This document shows positions 45,508 to 54,665 of a stretch of DNA of 59,069 nt, piece after piece. The notes beneath the pieces are model-generated. The model saw nothing but the letters and a program-made list of their open reading frames with translations, searched no databases and was not told the origin of the DNA. This stretch comes from Lachnospiraceae bacterium (GTDB lineage: Bacteria > Bacillota > Clostridia > Lachnospirales > Lachnospiraceae): positions 1-59,069 of the forward strand of contig JAFXXN010000101.1 of the NCBI GenBank assembly GCA_017542245.1, in the 5' to 3' direction. How positions within the stretch are numbered: the stretch's first letter is position 1; every line of letters begins with the position of its first letter. The translations under genes were made by a program, and so were the position numbers.

Positions 45508-46014
45508 ATGTTATGGAGTTTCATATTTGGTTTGATTGGGATCGTGCTTCTGACAGTATTCTGTCTGGTAGGAGCCTTTTCAGTACCGCAGATTGCATAC
45601 TGGATGATGACTCCGTATGCTAAAAGACTGTTAGAGAAAGCAGGTATACCCAGAAAACTTGACACAAAAAGCTGGATTAAAATTATAGTTCTCACTATTA
45701 TTGCCGGAACAGGATTTGTTTTGACTATCATAACTGCAGGGATACAGGGCGTGAGAGCAGGTATGAGCTTCTGGCAGCTTGGTCTGCGATTTATGATATT
45801 TTTCTGGATGGTATCCTTATTTGATGCCATAGTACTTGACTGGTGGATGTTTACTAAGACGGATATATTCGGTGTCCTGATCAAGAAAAAGACAGGTAAG
45901 ACACCGGAGATATGGAGAGTAGATCCCCAATGGGACGGAATGGAAATGCTTAAACTGATAATAGAAGTTGTTGTATCAGCTATATTAGCATTTATCTTTA
46001 TAAAAGTGGTATAA
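45508..46014 (+). CDS. Small multi-pass membrane protein, paralogue of 8734-9231
   Basis: A 168-residue protein with four helices. The SFWQLGLRFMIFFW segment, FDAIVLDWWMF motif and a last helix after a soluble loop (IWRVDPQWDGMEML) match the pattern of the products at 8734 and 9262. I do not know a function. It is first in an operon with two methyltransferases, under a two-box promoter. Confidence 0.72.
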   Translation: MLWSFIFGLIGIVLLTVFCLVGAFSVPQIAYWMMTPYAKRLLEKAGIPRKLDTKSWIKIIVLTIIAGTGFVLTIITAGIQGVRAGMSFWQLGLRFMIFFWMVSLFDAIVLDWWMFTKTDIFGVLIKKKTGKTPEIWRVDPQWDGMEMLKLIIEVVVSAILAFIFIKVV

Positions 46015-46041
46015 AAATAGATTACATAGGAGGAAATTTAA

Positions 46042-46839
46042 ATGGGAGCAAATTACAAAAATTGGATACCGAAGGGTATGATAGCCGGACTGGCAGCCGG
46101 TACTGCAGTACTTGCAGCCGGTACTGCAGCAACACTTATACTTGGAAAAAAATTTAATATGAACCCTAAGGCAAAGAAAATAATAGCAGGCATAGCCGGA
46201 GCAGGGGCCTTGGGATGTTTAAAGGCTACACAGTGGAGTATTTCGGCTTATAAAGCATTTTCGTACAACGGTAAACGAAAACTGTCAAAAAAGATAATAG
46301 ACGGTACTGCAGAATATGTGACTCTGCCCGAAGGTGGATTGGGCCTTGATGTAGGATGTGGCAGTGGAGCACTGACCATAGCCTGTGCCAAGAAAAATCC
46401 TCAGGGCAGGATGATCGGTATAGACCGTTGGGGCAAGGAATATAAATCATTCAGCAAACAGCTTTGCGAGGATAATGCTATAGAAGAAGGCGTTGATAAT
46501 GTTGAGTTCCGTCAGGGTGACGCATGTAAGCTTGATTTCCCTGATGAGTACTTTGATGCTGTGACCAGTAACTATGTATATCACAATATTATGGGAAAGA
46601 ATAAGCAGGAGCTGCTTAAAGAAACACTTAGGACATTAAAGAAAGGCGGAACTTTTGCAATACATGACATCATGTCAAAGGGACGTTACGGTGACATGCA
46701 GAAATTTGTGAATGAGCTTTACGATGAAGGCTATGAAAAGGTAAGGCTGATAGATACGACTGACGGAAAGTTTATGTCTAAATGGGAATCGAGAAAAATG
46801 ATGCTGGCCGGATCTTCGCTTATTGTGGGTGTGAAATAA
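46042..46839 (+). CDS. Membrane-anchored SAM-dependent methyltransferase
   Basis: A 265-residue class I methyltransferase. Residues 1-70 contain two hydrophobic segments (AGLAAGTAVLAAGTAATLIL and IIAGIAGAGALGCL), likely membrane helices. The catalytic domain starts about residue 90: GLDVGCGSGALTIACA, GRMIGIDRW, FDAVTSNYVYHNI and LKKGGTFAIHDI. The N-terminal coding DNA has a 21-bp tandem repeat (from about 46096) encoding AAGTAVL-AAGTAAT. The ribosome site is AGGAGG. Substrate unknown; membrane anchoring suggests a lipophilic target. Confidence 0.87.
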   Translation: MGANYKNWIPKGMIAGLAAGTAVLAAGTAATLILGKKFNMNPKAKKIIAGIAGAGALGCLKATQWSISAYKAFSYNGKRKLSKKIIDGTAEYVTLPEGGLGLDVGCGSGALTIACAKKNPQGRMIGIDRWGKEYKSFSKQLCEDNAIEEGVDNVEFRQGDACKLDFPDEYFDAVTSNYVYHNIMGKNKQELLKETLRTLKKGGTFAIHDIMSKGRYGDMQKFVNELYDEGYEKVRLIDTTDGKFMSKWESRKMMLAGSSLIVGVK

Positions 46840-46883
46840 GCAAAGATAGAGTATTTGTTCAAACATATTGATAGGAGAAAACC

Positions 46884-47507
46884 ATGGGATTATATAACGA
46901 TTTTATAAACCAGACCAGAAAACCTGAAGGGTTCTTGGGTAAAATGATGGTAAACGGGATGAACAGCGGTCATGCAAAGATGGCTGACTGGGGGATATCG
47001 CATTTGACTTCGATATCGCCTAAAGAAATTGTAGAATTAGGATGCGGTGGTGGAAGAAATGCGGATGCCTTGTTGAAGAGGTTTATTGATGCGAATGTTA
47101 CAGCGATAGACTATTCTGAGGTATCTGTAGCAAAGGCTACCGCATATAATCAGGATAGTATCAAGGCTGGCAGATGTATAGTACAACAGGGAGATGTTTC
47201 TAATCTTAATCTGCCGGAAGAAAAGTTTGATCTGGCTACCGCCTTTGAGACTATATATTTCTGGCCGGGACTCGAGAAATGCTTTTCTCAGGTAGCAAAG
47301 GTACTTAAGCCCGGAGCAATGTTTATGATAGTTAATGAATCAGATGGTACCGATGAAACAAGCCTCAAATTTGAAAAAAAAATAGAAGGTATGAAGTGTT
47401 ATACGATAGCAGAGATAACTGCTACACTTCGAAATGCAGGTTTCTCAAAAGTGAAATCCGATCATTATGAAGGAAAGCCTTGGATAACAGTCCTTGCAAA
47501 AAAATAA
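46884..47507 (+). CDS. SAM-dependent methyltransferase
   Basis: A 207-residue class I methyltransferase: EIVELGCGGGRNADALL (motif I), VTAIDYSEVSVAKA (motif II), CIVQQGDVSNLNLPEEKFDLATAFETIYFW and LKPGAMFMIVNESDG. The ribosome site is ATAGGAG. It is the third gene of the two-box operon at 45508. It is convergent with another methyltransferase gene 13 bp away. Substrate unknown. Confidence 0.9.
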   Translation: MGLYNDFINQTRKPEGFLGKMMVNGMNSGHAKMADWGISHLTSISPKEIVELGCGGGRNADALLKRFIDANVTAIDYSEVSVAKATAYNQDSIKAGRCIVQQGDVSNLNLPEEKFDLATAFETIYFWPGLEKCFSQVAKVLKPGAMFMIVNESDGTDETSLKFEKKIEGMKCYTIAEITATLRNAGFSKVKSDHYEGKPWITVLAKK

Positions 47508-47520
47508 TCTGAAAATGAAT

Positions 47521-48111
47521 TTATACATCTATTATGGCAACACAGCAGCTTATGGTACCCTTAGCGGTATGAAAAGTTGCTGTAATGCCCATATCTGATA
47601 AAAACATCTTATATGAATCTTCATCAAATTCTTCTTTAAAGTTTGCACCCATAGCATTAAATACTTTGATCAGGAAATCAGACATTTTTGAGGCTTTTGC
47701 TACATATGTCGGAAGGATGATTTTTCCACCTGGTTTTACAACTCTTTTTAGCTCTGACATAGCTTTTCCCGGATCGTCAAGAAGATGGATAACATTAGCT
47801 GCCACTACTTTGTCAAAACAATTATCCTTAAATTTTAAATCGGTTATATCCGCAAATCTAAACAAAACATTATTCTGGTTCTTTAGTTTTTTCTTTGCTT
47901 GTTTCAGCATTTTTCTTGAAAAGTCTGTAGCTACAAGCTTTTTACAACAGGGAGCAATAAATTTTGTCATTATACCTGTACCACAGGCACATTCCAATAC
48001 TATATCCTTACTTTCAATCTGCTGCGCACAAAGATAGGCAGCTTTATCGTTAACCTTTTTATTTACTATCTGATACAGATCATAGATTCCTGATATTTTA
48101 TCCCAAAACAT
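47521..48111 (-). CDS. SAM-dependent methyltransferase
   Basis: A 196-residue class I methyltransferase of the UbiE/Methyltransf_11 type: VLECACGTGIMTKFIA, LVATDFSRKMLKQAKKK, FADITDLKFKDNCFDKVVAANVIHLL and LKRVVKPGGKIILPTY. ATG 48111 follows AAGGAGAT. Its promoter has one box in the spacer and one after the -10, so it is in the same regulon as the methyltransferases it faces. Substrate unknown. Confidence 0.9.
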   Translation of the reverse strand: MFWDKISGIYDLYQIVNKKVNDKAAYLCAQQIESKDIVLECACGTGIMTKFIAPCCKKLVATDFSRKMLKQAKKKLKNQNNVLFRFADITDLKFKDNCFDKVVAANVIHLLDDPGKAMSELKRVVKPGGKIILPTYVAKASKMSDFLIKVFNAMGANFKEEFDEDSYKMFLSDMGITATFHTAKGTISCCVAIIDV

Positions 48112-48137
48112 AGAAAAATCTCCTTGTAAGTATTGTA

Positions 48138-48182
48138 TTTAGCATTCGCAAACATTATAGTTACTTGGAGCTAACTTGTCAA
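48138..48182 (-). promoter_or_regulatory. Methyltransferase promoter (minus) with two boxes
   Basis: Minus-strand -35 TTGACA (48182-48177), 17-bp spacer, -10 TATAAT (48159-48154). Boxes at 48160-48175 (plus-strand GTTACTTGGAGCTAAC, in the spacer) and 48138-48153 (TTTAGCATTCGCAAAC, after the -10). Confidence 0.8.
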
Positions 48183-48201
48183 TATTTTTTATAATCGGTT
48201 A

Positions 48202-48228
48202 TTGACAATCAAGTTAGCATATGCTATA
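48202..48228 (+). promoter_or_regulatory. tetR-ABC pair 3 promoter with GTTAGC box
   Basis: -35 TTGACA (48202-48207), 17-bp spacer, -10 TATATT (48225-48230). Box GTTAGCATATGCTATA (48213-48228) overlaps the spacer and -10. The promoter is back-to-back with the methyltransferase promoter. Confidence 0.75.
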
Positions 48229-48298
48229 TTACTTTATACGACCAAAATACAAATAATAGTCGCTAAAAATTTAATAATGTTCGCAAAAGGAGAAAAGG

Positions 48299-48889
48299 AT
48301 GTCACCCAGACTGTTTTCACTAACTGAAAAAGAGAAACTGAAAGAGAAAATGTTCCTGGCAGGTCCGGGACTTTTGAAAGAATATGGCATGACGCATATG
48401 TCTGTTGAGAAGATAACTGCGGCTGCAGGTATCGGGAAAAGCACATTCTATAATTTCTTTCTGTCAAAAGAGGATTATGTGATACAGCTTATTGAGTTTA
48501 ACCGTATTCGATTTTGGAAGGCTGTAAAAGAAATGCTTGGAGAACGTGAAAAACTTACAGTAGGAGAAGGCAAGCAGGTACTTATCGCCATTATAAATAA
48601 TCAGGATAGTGTATATCAGTATCTGACACCGGAAGATGAAAAGAAACTTTCGGAAGTGATGCCTGATAAGGGCCAACTGGATTTAAAGGAAGAAAGTGAA
48701 ACGCTTAGGCGTTTATTTTCAATGTTCGAAAACGTCCGAGAGGATGTTGATCTGGCCGTCGTTTCGAATATGCTTAAAATACTTGCGCTTGTTGCGGAGA
48801 GTCGTCAGATACTTCACGAAAGCGGGTATGAACGGACACAGGAGAAATTATTTGGAGTTTTATTTGATAGTATATTTGGGAAAAATTAG
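48299..48889 (+). CDS. TetR-family transcriptional regulator
   Basis: A 196-residue TetR protein; DNA-binding domain MTHMSVEKITAAAGIGKSTFYNFFLSKEDYV (about residues 30-62). The ribosome site AAAGGAG lies 5-10 nt before ATG 48299. It is 17 bp upstream of ABC pair 3 and shares its promoter, so it probably regulates the exporter with the GTTAGC-box regulator as a second input. Confidence 0.92.
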   Translation: MSPRLFSLTEKEKLKEKMFLAGPGLLKEYGMTHMSVEKITAAAGIGKSTFYNFFLSKEDYVIQLIEFNRIRFWKAVKEMLGEREKLTVGEGKQVLIAIINNQDSVYQYLTPEDEKKLSEVMPDKGQLDLKEESETLRRLFSMFENVREDVDLAVVSNMLKILALVAESRQILHESGYERTQEKLFGVLFDSIFGKN

Positions 48890-48906
48890 AAAAAGAGGTA
48901 TTCACA

Positions 48907-50703
48907 TTGGGAAAACAGGATAAGAAAGAGAAGAAAAAAGAAGGGATTGCCCGACTTATGGAACTGGCGGGAACTAAGAAAGGCGGACTTACGGCAGCAT
49001 GTATGCTCTCGGTAATGTCGAGTGTATTTAAGATAGTTCCCTTTTTTACGATATATCTGATACTAAAAAAGCTTATCAATTGTTATGCTTCAGATGAGAC
49101 ATTTACATTTGAAAGCATATGCACTTTGGTAATAATAACTGCGGCAAGTGCTGTACTGTATGGTATATGTGCATATGCTTCAGCGATGCTGTCACATGGG
49201 GCCGCATTTGATATACTCTATGAACTCAGAATGAAGCTCATGGAGAAGATGGGAAAAATATCCTCGGGATATTACACGGCGAATACTCAAGGCAGTATAA
49301 AGAAACTACTGCTTGAGGATGTGGAACAGATAGAGATATTCATAGCACATAGCATGTGTGAAGTGGCGGCGGCCGTAGCCACACCATTGTTTACTATAAT
49401 ATTGCTGTTTATAACTGATTGGAGACTTACATTGGTATCACTTGTACCGATCATTATTTCATTCGTGATATTGGCGATGGCGCTCAAAAAGCCTGATGGT
49501 GCGAAATATCAGAAAAATATGGCCGACTGTAAGGCTAAAATGGAAGGCACCATCATAGAGTATATTCACGGCATGAGTGTCATAAAGATATTTGGTGGTA
49601 CTAAGAATGCATTTAAGCGCTTTAAAACGGATATGAATGCATTTACCAAGTCAGTTCATGATACGGCTTATTATAATGCGAATGGGATGGGGTTATATTA
49701 TGCATTCTTTGGTGCACAGATATTGTTTCTGCTCCCTGCAGCGATAATCATGCTGAACGGTGTGTCAAATTATACAGAGGTATTGCCGAAAATATTATTT
49801 TTCCTGGTCGTATGTGCCGGACTAAAAGAACCGCTTGAAAACATGATGAATGTTTCAATAGACAGTACGAAGATAAATGTAGGTCTTAAACGCATAGACG
49901 ATCTGCTGGCCGAACCTGAGATAAAACTTATAGGAGAAGGAAAGAAGTTAGACAAATATGATATAGGATTTTATGGAGTGTCGTTTGCTTATCCGGGCAG
50001 CGGCATTAAAGTTTGTGACAAGGTTAGCTTCTGCTTACCACAAGGGAGCTGCAATGCACTCGTCGGTCCTTCGGGCGGAGGAAAGACTACCGTTACTCAA
50101 TTACTGATGCATTTTTATGAGATAGACGAAGGTTCAATAAAGATAGGTGGGACAGATATCAGAGAGGTCACACATTCCGAACTTGTAAATAGTATATCCT
50201 ATGTTTTCCAGGATTCGTTCATCTTTGATGATACGATAGAAAATAATATTCGCATGGGAAACGAGACGGCTACATTTGAAGAAGTTAAAGCAGCAGCCGA
50301 GGCCGCGAATATTGCAGAAACGATAGAGGCACTGCCTTCAGGGTATAAAACGATTGTAACTGACAGCACAGGGCTTTCGGGCGGAGAAAAACAGCGTATT
50401 GCTATAGCCAGAGCGATACTTAAAAATGCTCCAATCGTAGTACTCGATGAGGCTACAGCCTATGCAGACGCAGAAAACGAAGCAAAAATTCAGGATGCAT
50501 TTTCCAAACTTTCAAAAGGTAAGACTGTCATAATGATAGCTCATAGGCTTAAAACCATACAGAACGCTGACGACATTCTTGTAATGAATGGCGGAAAACT
50601 TGAAGCGGTCGGCAGACATGAGGAACTCATGGAAACCTGTGAATTATACCGTAATATGGTAAATGCCAATGACAGACGTGACAGCTGGACTATGAGAAAC
50701 TAA
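48907..50703 (+). CDS. ABC exporter-fold transporter (IrtA/YbtP-like), subunit 1 of pair 3
   Basis: A 598-residue fused permease-ATPase. Six helices cover about residues 30-320. The ATPase shows Walker A GPSGGGKTT, Q-loop VFQDSFIFD, signature LSGGEKQRIAIARAI, Walker B IVVLDEATAYADAENE and H-loop AHRL. DEATAYAD-x-ENE resembles IrtA/YbtP-type proteins. The start is TTG 48907 with AGAGG 8 nt upstream; the next in-frame ATG (48958) has no ribosome site. It is followed by its partner gene. Confidence 0.88.
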   Translation: MGKQDKKEKKKEGIARLMELAGTKKGGLTAACMLSVMSSVFKIVPFFTIYLILKKLINCYASDETFTFESICTLVIITAASAVLYGICAYASAMLSHGAAFDILYELRMKLMEKMGKISSGYYTANTQGSIKKLLLEDVEQIEIFIAHSMCEVAAAVATPLFTIILLFITDWRLTLVSLVPIIISFVILAMALKKPDGAKYQKNMADCKAKMEGTIIEYIHGMSVIKIFGGTKNAFKRFKTDMNAFTKSVHDTAYYNANGMGLYYAFFGAQILFLLPAAIIMLNGVSNYTEVLPKILFFLVVCAGLKEPLENMMNVSIDSTKINVGLKRIDDLLAEPEIKLIGEGKKLDKYDIGFYGVSFAYPGSGIKVCDKVSFCLPQGSCNALVGPSGGGKTTVTQLLMHFYEIDEGSIKIGGTDIREVTHSELVNSISYVFQDSFIFDDTIENNIRMGNETATFEEVKAAAEAANIAETIEALPSGYKTIVTDSTGLSGGEKQRIAIARAILKNAPIVVLDEATAYADAENEAKIQDAFSKLSKGKTVIMIAHRLKTIQNADDILVMNGGKLEAVGRHEELMETCELYRNMVNANDRRDSWTMRN

Positions 50704-50720
50704 GGGTGGAAAGGAAAAAT

Positions 50721-52490
50721 ATGACTAAAAAAGATAAATTTAAAAGGTGGAGAGATATAGTCACCTACAGTGACAGCAGAAAATATGGCAAATTTATAGC
50801 ATGGCTGTTTTTTGACAGTTTTATAGCGTCTATCCCATCAAGTATATTGATGATTGCGGTTTATTATTTTCTGGCACCTGTGCTTGATAAGTCTTATGCT
50901 TATGAACAGAAACCATTCTGGATATTGGTTGGCATACTGGCAGTTCAGACGATTTTGTATGCCATAGTCAGAAGGAAAAGTTACCTTGATATCTGTGTGG
51001 GACATGTATCTGCTCAACAGGAAGAAAAACTTCGTTTGGGAGACAAACTTAAAACCTTACCGATGGGTTTCTTTGCAACTCATGATGCAGGTGAGCTTTC
51101 GACATTGCTTATGCGAAATTATGAGGAGATAGAGAACCTGTCTTCAAGCATAGTGGCAAACGGGGCTGTAATAGTTATAAGGCTTATTATAGCACTTGTG
51201 ATTTTGAGTGTTTTCAACGTTAAGATGATGTTAGCTATGTTTATAGTGATACCACTTGCCATACCTTTTGCAATTATGAGTTATAAGCGGGTGGCACATA
51301 CAAGTGCAAAACTGATAGCCATACAACAGCAGACTGCTGCAGAAACAATAGAGTATGCAGGGGGCATTACCACTTTACAGGCATATAATCGTGCAGGCAG
51401 TGCATTTGAAGGTTTGAAACAAAGTTTCGCAACGCTCCGTGATGATTCTAAACGCCAGGAAAAAGCCGGTGGTGCGGTATCAATGTATGGCAGGGCGATA
51501 CTTTTCATAGGGATAAGTATTGTTATGGGTTTAGGAGCATATTTGCTTTCTATAGATGAGATAAGCCCGTTCTTTTATATTATGTGTTTGCTCTCAGCAT
51601 TACAGGTCTATGAGCCGATAATGCAGCTTTTCGTATTTGTCATAAGTATGGCCAGGATGAATCAGTGTGTTGAGAAGCTGGCAAAGCTAAAGGAAGAAAA
51701 AGAGCTGGAAGTTACGGAACCATCTAAAACTACAGATAGAAGTGATATTTCCTTTAAAGATGTACATTTTTCATATAATACAGAAGAAGTCATTAAGGGC
51801 ATTAGTTTTGATATACCGGAGCGAAAGTTTGTAGCTTTAGTTGGCTCGTCAGGTTCAGGAAAGACCACTATAGCCAGACTACTAGCCAGATTCTGGGATA
51901 TACAGCAGGGTGAAATAAGTATAGGCGGCGTGCCGATAACATCCATGACGCAGGAGCATCTGCTCTCGAAGATAAGCATGGTATTTCAGGATGTATATCT
52001 GTTTAAGGATACCATAGCTGAGAATATCCGTATTGGAAAGCCTGATGCAACAGAAGACGAAGTACATACAGCAGCAAAAGCAGCCGCCTGCCACGATTTT
52101 ATTATGTCATTGCCTGATGGCTATAATACCATGGTGGGAGAAGGTGGTTCAACGCTGTCAGGAGGAGAGAAACAAAGAATATCGATAGCAAGAGCTATAC
52201 TTTCTGATGCTCCGATCGTATTCCTGGATGAAGCTACCGCCAGTCTGGATCCTGAAAATGAGTTGCTGATACAACAGGCTATAGATGAACTGGTAAAGAA
52301 TAAAACAGTCCTTGTAATAGCGCATCGACTGCAGTCGGTAATGAACGCAGATGATATAATAGTCCTTGATAATGGCAGGATAGTTGAAGAAGGTACGCAC
52401 AAGGAGCTTCTTGAAAGAAACGACAGGTATGCAGAACTATGGAAAGAACAGCAGACTGCCGGAAGATGGAAACTCTTTGAAGAGAATTGA
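50721..52490 (+). CDS. ABC exporter-fold transporter (IrtB/YbtQ-like), subunit 2 of pair 3
   Basis: A 589-residue partner half-transporter: six helices, then Walker A GSSGSGKTT, Q-loop VFQDVYLFK, signature LSGGEKQRISIARAI, Walker B IVFLDEATASLDPENE and H-loop AHRL. ATG 50721 is preceded by GGAAAGGA; a GTG at 50706 is also in frame but has no clear ribosome site. With subunit 1 and the TetR gene it makes a complete regulated transporter cassette, the third heterodimeric pair of this window. Confidence 0.9.
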   Translation: MTKKDKFKRWRDIVTYSDSRKYGKFIAWLFFDSFIASIPSSILMIAVYYFLAPVLDKSYAYEQKPFWILVGILAVQTILYAIVRRKSYLDICVGHVSAQQEEKLRLGDKLKTLPMGFFATHDAGELSTLLMRNYEEIENLSSSIVANGAVIVIRLIIALVILSVFNVKMMLAMFIVIPLAIPFAIMSYKRVAHTSAKLIAIQQQTAAETIEYAGGITTLQAYNRAGSAFEGLKQSFATLRDDSKRQEKAGGAVSMYGRAILFIGISIVMGLGAYLLSIDEISPFFYIMCLLSALQVYEPIMQLFVFVISMARMNQCVEKLAKLKEEKELEVTEPSKTTDRSDISFKDVHFSYNTEEVIKGISFDIPERKFVALVGSSGSGKTTIARLLARFWDIQQGEISIGGVPITSMTQEHLLSKISMVFQDVYLFKDTIAENIRIGKPDATEDEVHTAAKAAACHDFIMSLPDGYNTMVGEGGSTLSGGEKQRISIARAILSDAPIVFLDEATASLDPENELLIQQAIDELVKNKTVLVIAHRLQSVMNADDIIVLDNGRIVEEGTHKELLERNDRYAELWKEQQTAGRWKLFEEN

Positions 52491-52541
52491 TTCATACTAA
52501 AGAACTGTTAAACGGCGAATAAAAAAATTTCAAATTGGTAC

Positions 52542-52597
52542 TTGACAAGCTATGAACATCGTGATAGTATGTTCATAGCTTGTTAGCGCTTGCTAAC
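52542..52597 (+). promoter_or_regulatory. tetR-MATE operon promoter with TetR operator and perfect GTTAGC box
   Basis: -35 TTGACA (52542-52547), 17-bp spacer, -10 TAGTAT (52565-52570). A perfect 12-bp-armed inverted repeat (AAGCTATGAACA 52547-52558, TGTTCATAGCTT 52570-52581) brackets the spacer and -10: a probable TetR operator. The box GTTAGCGCTTGCTAAC (52582-52597) follows at once. Two repressors may therefore control one promoter. Confidence 0.85.
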
Positions 52598-52643
52598 GAA
52601 ATAGAACTTGAAGCAATTGTTTGAAGGATAGGGTAAAAAGGCG

Positions 52644-53255
52644 ATGGGTAAAGCATTTACAGAAAATGAAAAAATAGAAGTGCAGGAAAAATTAAGAAGA
52701 ACAGGATTAAGGCTGCTTGCAGAAGAAGGAATACGAAGAGTATCCATTAGGGAACTGACTAAGGAAGCCGGTATAGCGCAGGGGGGGTTTTATACCTTTT
52801 ATAAGGATAAGGACGATTTTATCATGGATCTGATGTGCCTGAGAGTTAGGGAAAAAACGGATATCATGTATCAGGAAAGGGAGAAGACTCTTGAGAATCC
52901 CAAAGACTTTATAGTTCAGATTTTTTATAAGGAAGGTATGCATCTTAAAAAGAACATGGCATTTAAGAACTCTGAAAGTGATACTATTTCGTTTTGGCAA
53001 AATGCGTCCCGTAACGGGAATAATATGATAGGTGAAACATATCTTGCTTTTTTGAAAAATATGATTTCATACTGGGAAGAGAATGGGTACAGGATAGAAT
53101 GCGATGCGGAAGGGCTATTGAACGCGGGAGCTGCTGCGGGATTGCTGTTTTCTAATGCTGATATGCTGGATGAGAAGTATTTTTCTGAAATATATAAGGT
53201 ATTTTGTGAAGCAGAAGTAAACAGATTTTTCAAGGCATTTAAGTTGGTTTCATAA
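52644..53255 (+). CDS. TetR-family transcriptional regulator
   Basis: A 203-residue TetR protein; DNA-binding domain GIRRVSIRELTKEAGIAQGGFYTFYKDKDDFI (about residues 30-60). It is first in an operon with a MATE exporter, a PEP-utilising enzyme and a hydrolase. The AAGCTATGAACA inverted repeat over its promoter is the likely operator. The ligand is probably a compound exported or modified by these genes. Confidence 0.92.
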   Translation: MGKAFTENEKIEVQEKLRRTGLRLLAEEGIRRVSIRELTKEAGIAQGGFYTFYKDKDDFIMDLMCLRVREKTDIMYQEREKTLENPKDFIVQIFYKEGMHLKKNMAFKNSESDTISFWQNASRNGNNMIGETYLAFLKNMISYWEENGYRIECDAEGLLNAGAAAGLLFSNADMLDEKYFSEIYKVFCEAEVNRFFKAFKLVS

Positions 53256-53273
53256 CAATAAAAGGTTTATATT

Positions 53274-54665
53274 ATGGGAAAAACAGATGAGAACAAACGT
53301 GAGCAAAGATACAAGCTGTTGACCACCGGAAATTTGTATCCTTTGCTGATCAGGATGGCTATTCCATCCATGATTGGGATGATAGTCAGTACAGTCTACA
53401 ATATGACAGATACCTATTGGGTGGCAAAACTTGATGATGCTGCACTTACCGCCTCTGTAGGGGTGGTATTTACCTTTGTATCAGTGATACAGGCCATAGG
53501 TTTTTGGTTTGGGTATGGATCCGGTAACTATATATCCAGGATGCTTGGGAAAAAAGACAACGAAAAGGCTGAAAAAATGGCTGCTGTAGGAGTATGTTTA
53601 GCTATTATTACAGGCATAATATTTCTGCTGATCGGCCTGATTTTGATTAATCCGCTTTCGGTTTTGTTGGGTGCGGGAAACGATGAAGTACTTTTAGATG
53701 CAACAATCAAGTATCTGAGAATAACAGTTTTCAGTGTTCCGTTTATGCTGGTGTCTAATGTTTTGTACAATCAGCTGAGATTGTCAGGTGGGGCAGGCAG
53801 CAGTATGATCGGCTTACTTCTGGGTATGGGAGTAAATATGATCCTGGATCCCTTGTTTATCCTTAGCTTTAATATGGGGATAGAAGGTGCCGCTTATGCC
53901 AGCCTTATAGGACAGGTGATCGGAGTAGCAGTTCTCTTTTATGGGACATATAAACCAGGTAATGTTAAGGTCGATTTAAGAAAAGCAAAGCCGGATATGT
54001 TTCATATAAAGGAGATATTGGCCGGAGGAGCTCCTAATTTCTGCAGGCAGGGTATAAGCAGTATATCTTCTGTTGTGCTGAATAATGTAGCGGGAGGGTT
54101 TAGTGTAAATGCATTGGCAGCCATAACTATTGCAACCAGAGTATTGTATATAGCTTATGCATTGGTTATCGGTTTTGGGCAGGGATTTCAGCCGGTATGC
54201 GCCATGAACTACGGAGCAAAAAATTATGACAGGATAAAAAAAGCGTTCAAGTTGACACTTATCACCGTAACAGTTTTTTTGGTCATTTCTACTTTGGTTT
54301 TAATTCTTATGAAAACTAGCTTGATCGGGTCATTTACCAATGAGGACGAAGTTGCGCTGCTGGCAGGAAACATGCTTGAAAAATGGTGCATGATCCTGCC
54401 GTTTATGGGATATTATATCCTGATAGGAATGTTACTTCAGAATATAGGAAGATTTGCTCTGGCTACTTCGGTAACTACTTTGGAAAACGGATTCTGTCTT
54501 ATACCGGTACTGTTAATATGCGGTCTTGTTATGGGAGAAGATGGTCTGTTATGGTTTAAACCTATAGCCAGCGGAATATCTCTAATTATATCAATATTTA
54601 TCGGGACATATGCATGGAGAAAATATCTAGGAGGCGAGAAAAATGCAGTATGTAATACCATTTGA
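53274..54665 (+). CDS. MATE-family multidrug/small-molecule exporter
   Basis: A 463-residue protein with twelve predicted helices and two MatE repeats. Motifs include NLYPLLIRMAIPSMIGMIVSTVYNMTD at the N-terminus and NALAAITIATRVLYIAYALVIGFGQGFQPVCAMNYGA in the second half. MATE proteins export organic cations or drugs using Na+ or H+ gradients. The ribosome site is AAAGG. The gene overlaps the PEP-utilising enzyme gene by 23 bp, showing tight coupling. Confidence 0.93.
   Translation: MGKTDENKREQRYKLLTTGNLYPLLIRMAIPSMIGMIVSTVYNMTDTYWVAKLDDAALTASVGVVFTFVSVIQAIGFWFGYGSGNYISRMLGKKDNEKAEKMAAVGVCLAIITGIIFLLIGLILINPLSVLLGAGNDEVLLDATIKYLRITVFSVPFMLVSNVLYNQLRLSGGAGSSMIGLLLGMGVNMILDPLFILSFNMGIEGAAYASLIGQVIGVAVLFYGTYKPGNVKVDLRKAKPDMFHIKEILAGGAPNFCRQGISSISSVVLNNVAGGFSVNALAAITIATRVLYIAYALVIGFGQGFQPVCAMNYGAKNYDRIKKAFKLTLITVTVFLVISTLVLILMKTSLIGSFTNEDEVALLAGNMLEKWCMILPFMGYYILIGMLLQNIGRFALATSVTTLENGFCLIPVLLICGLVMGEDGLLWFKPIASGISLIISIFIGTYAWRKYLGGEKNAVCNTI

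Noticed and set aside
46096-46137. 21-bp tandem repeat that might be a CRISPR or mobile repeat
   Set aside because: Only two units, in frame, encoding a repeated AAGTAVL-like helix in the methyltransferase anchor; no spacers.
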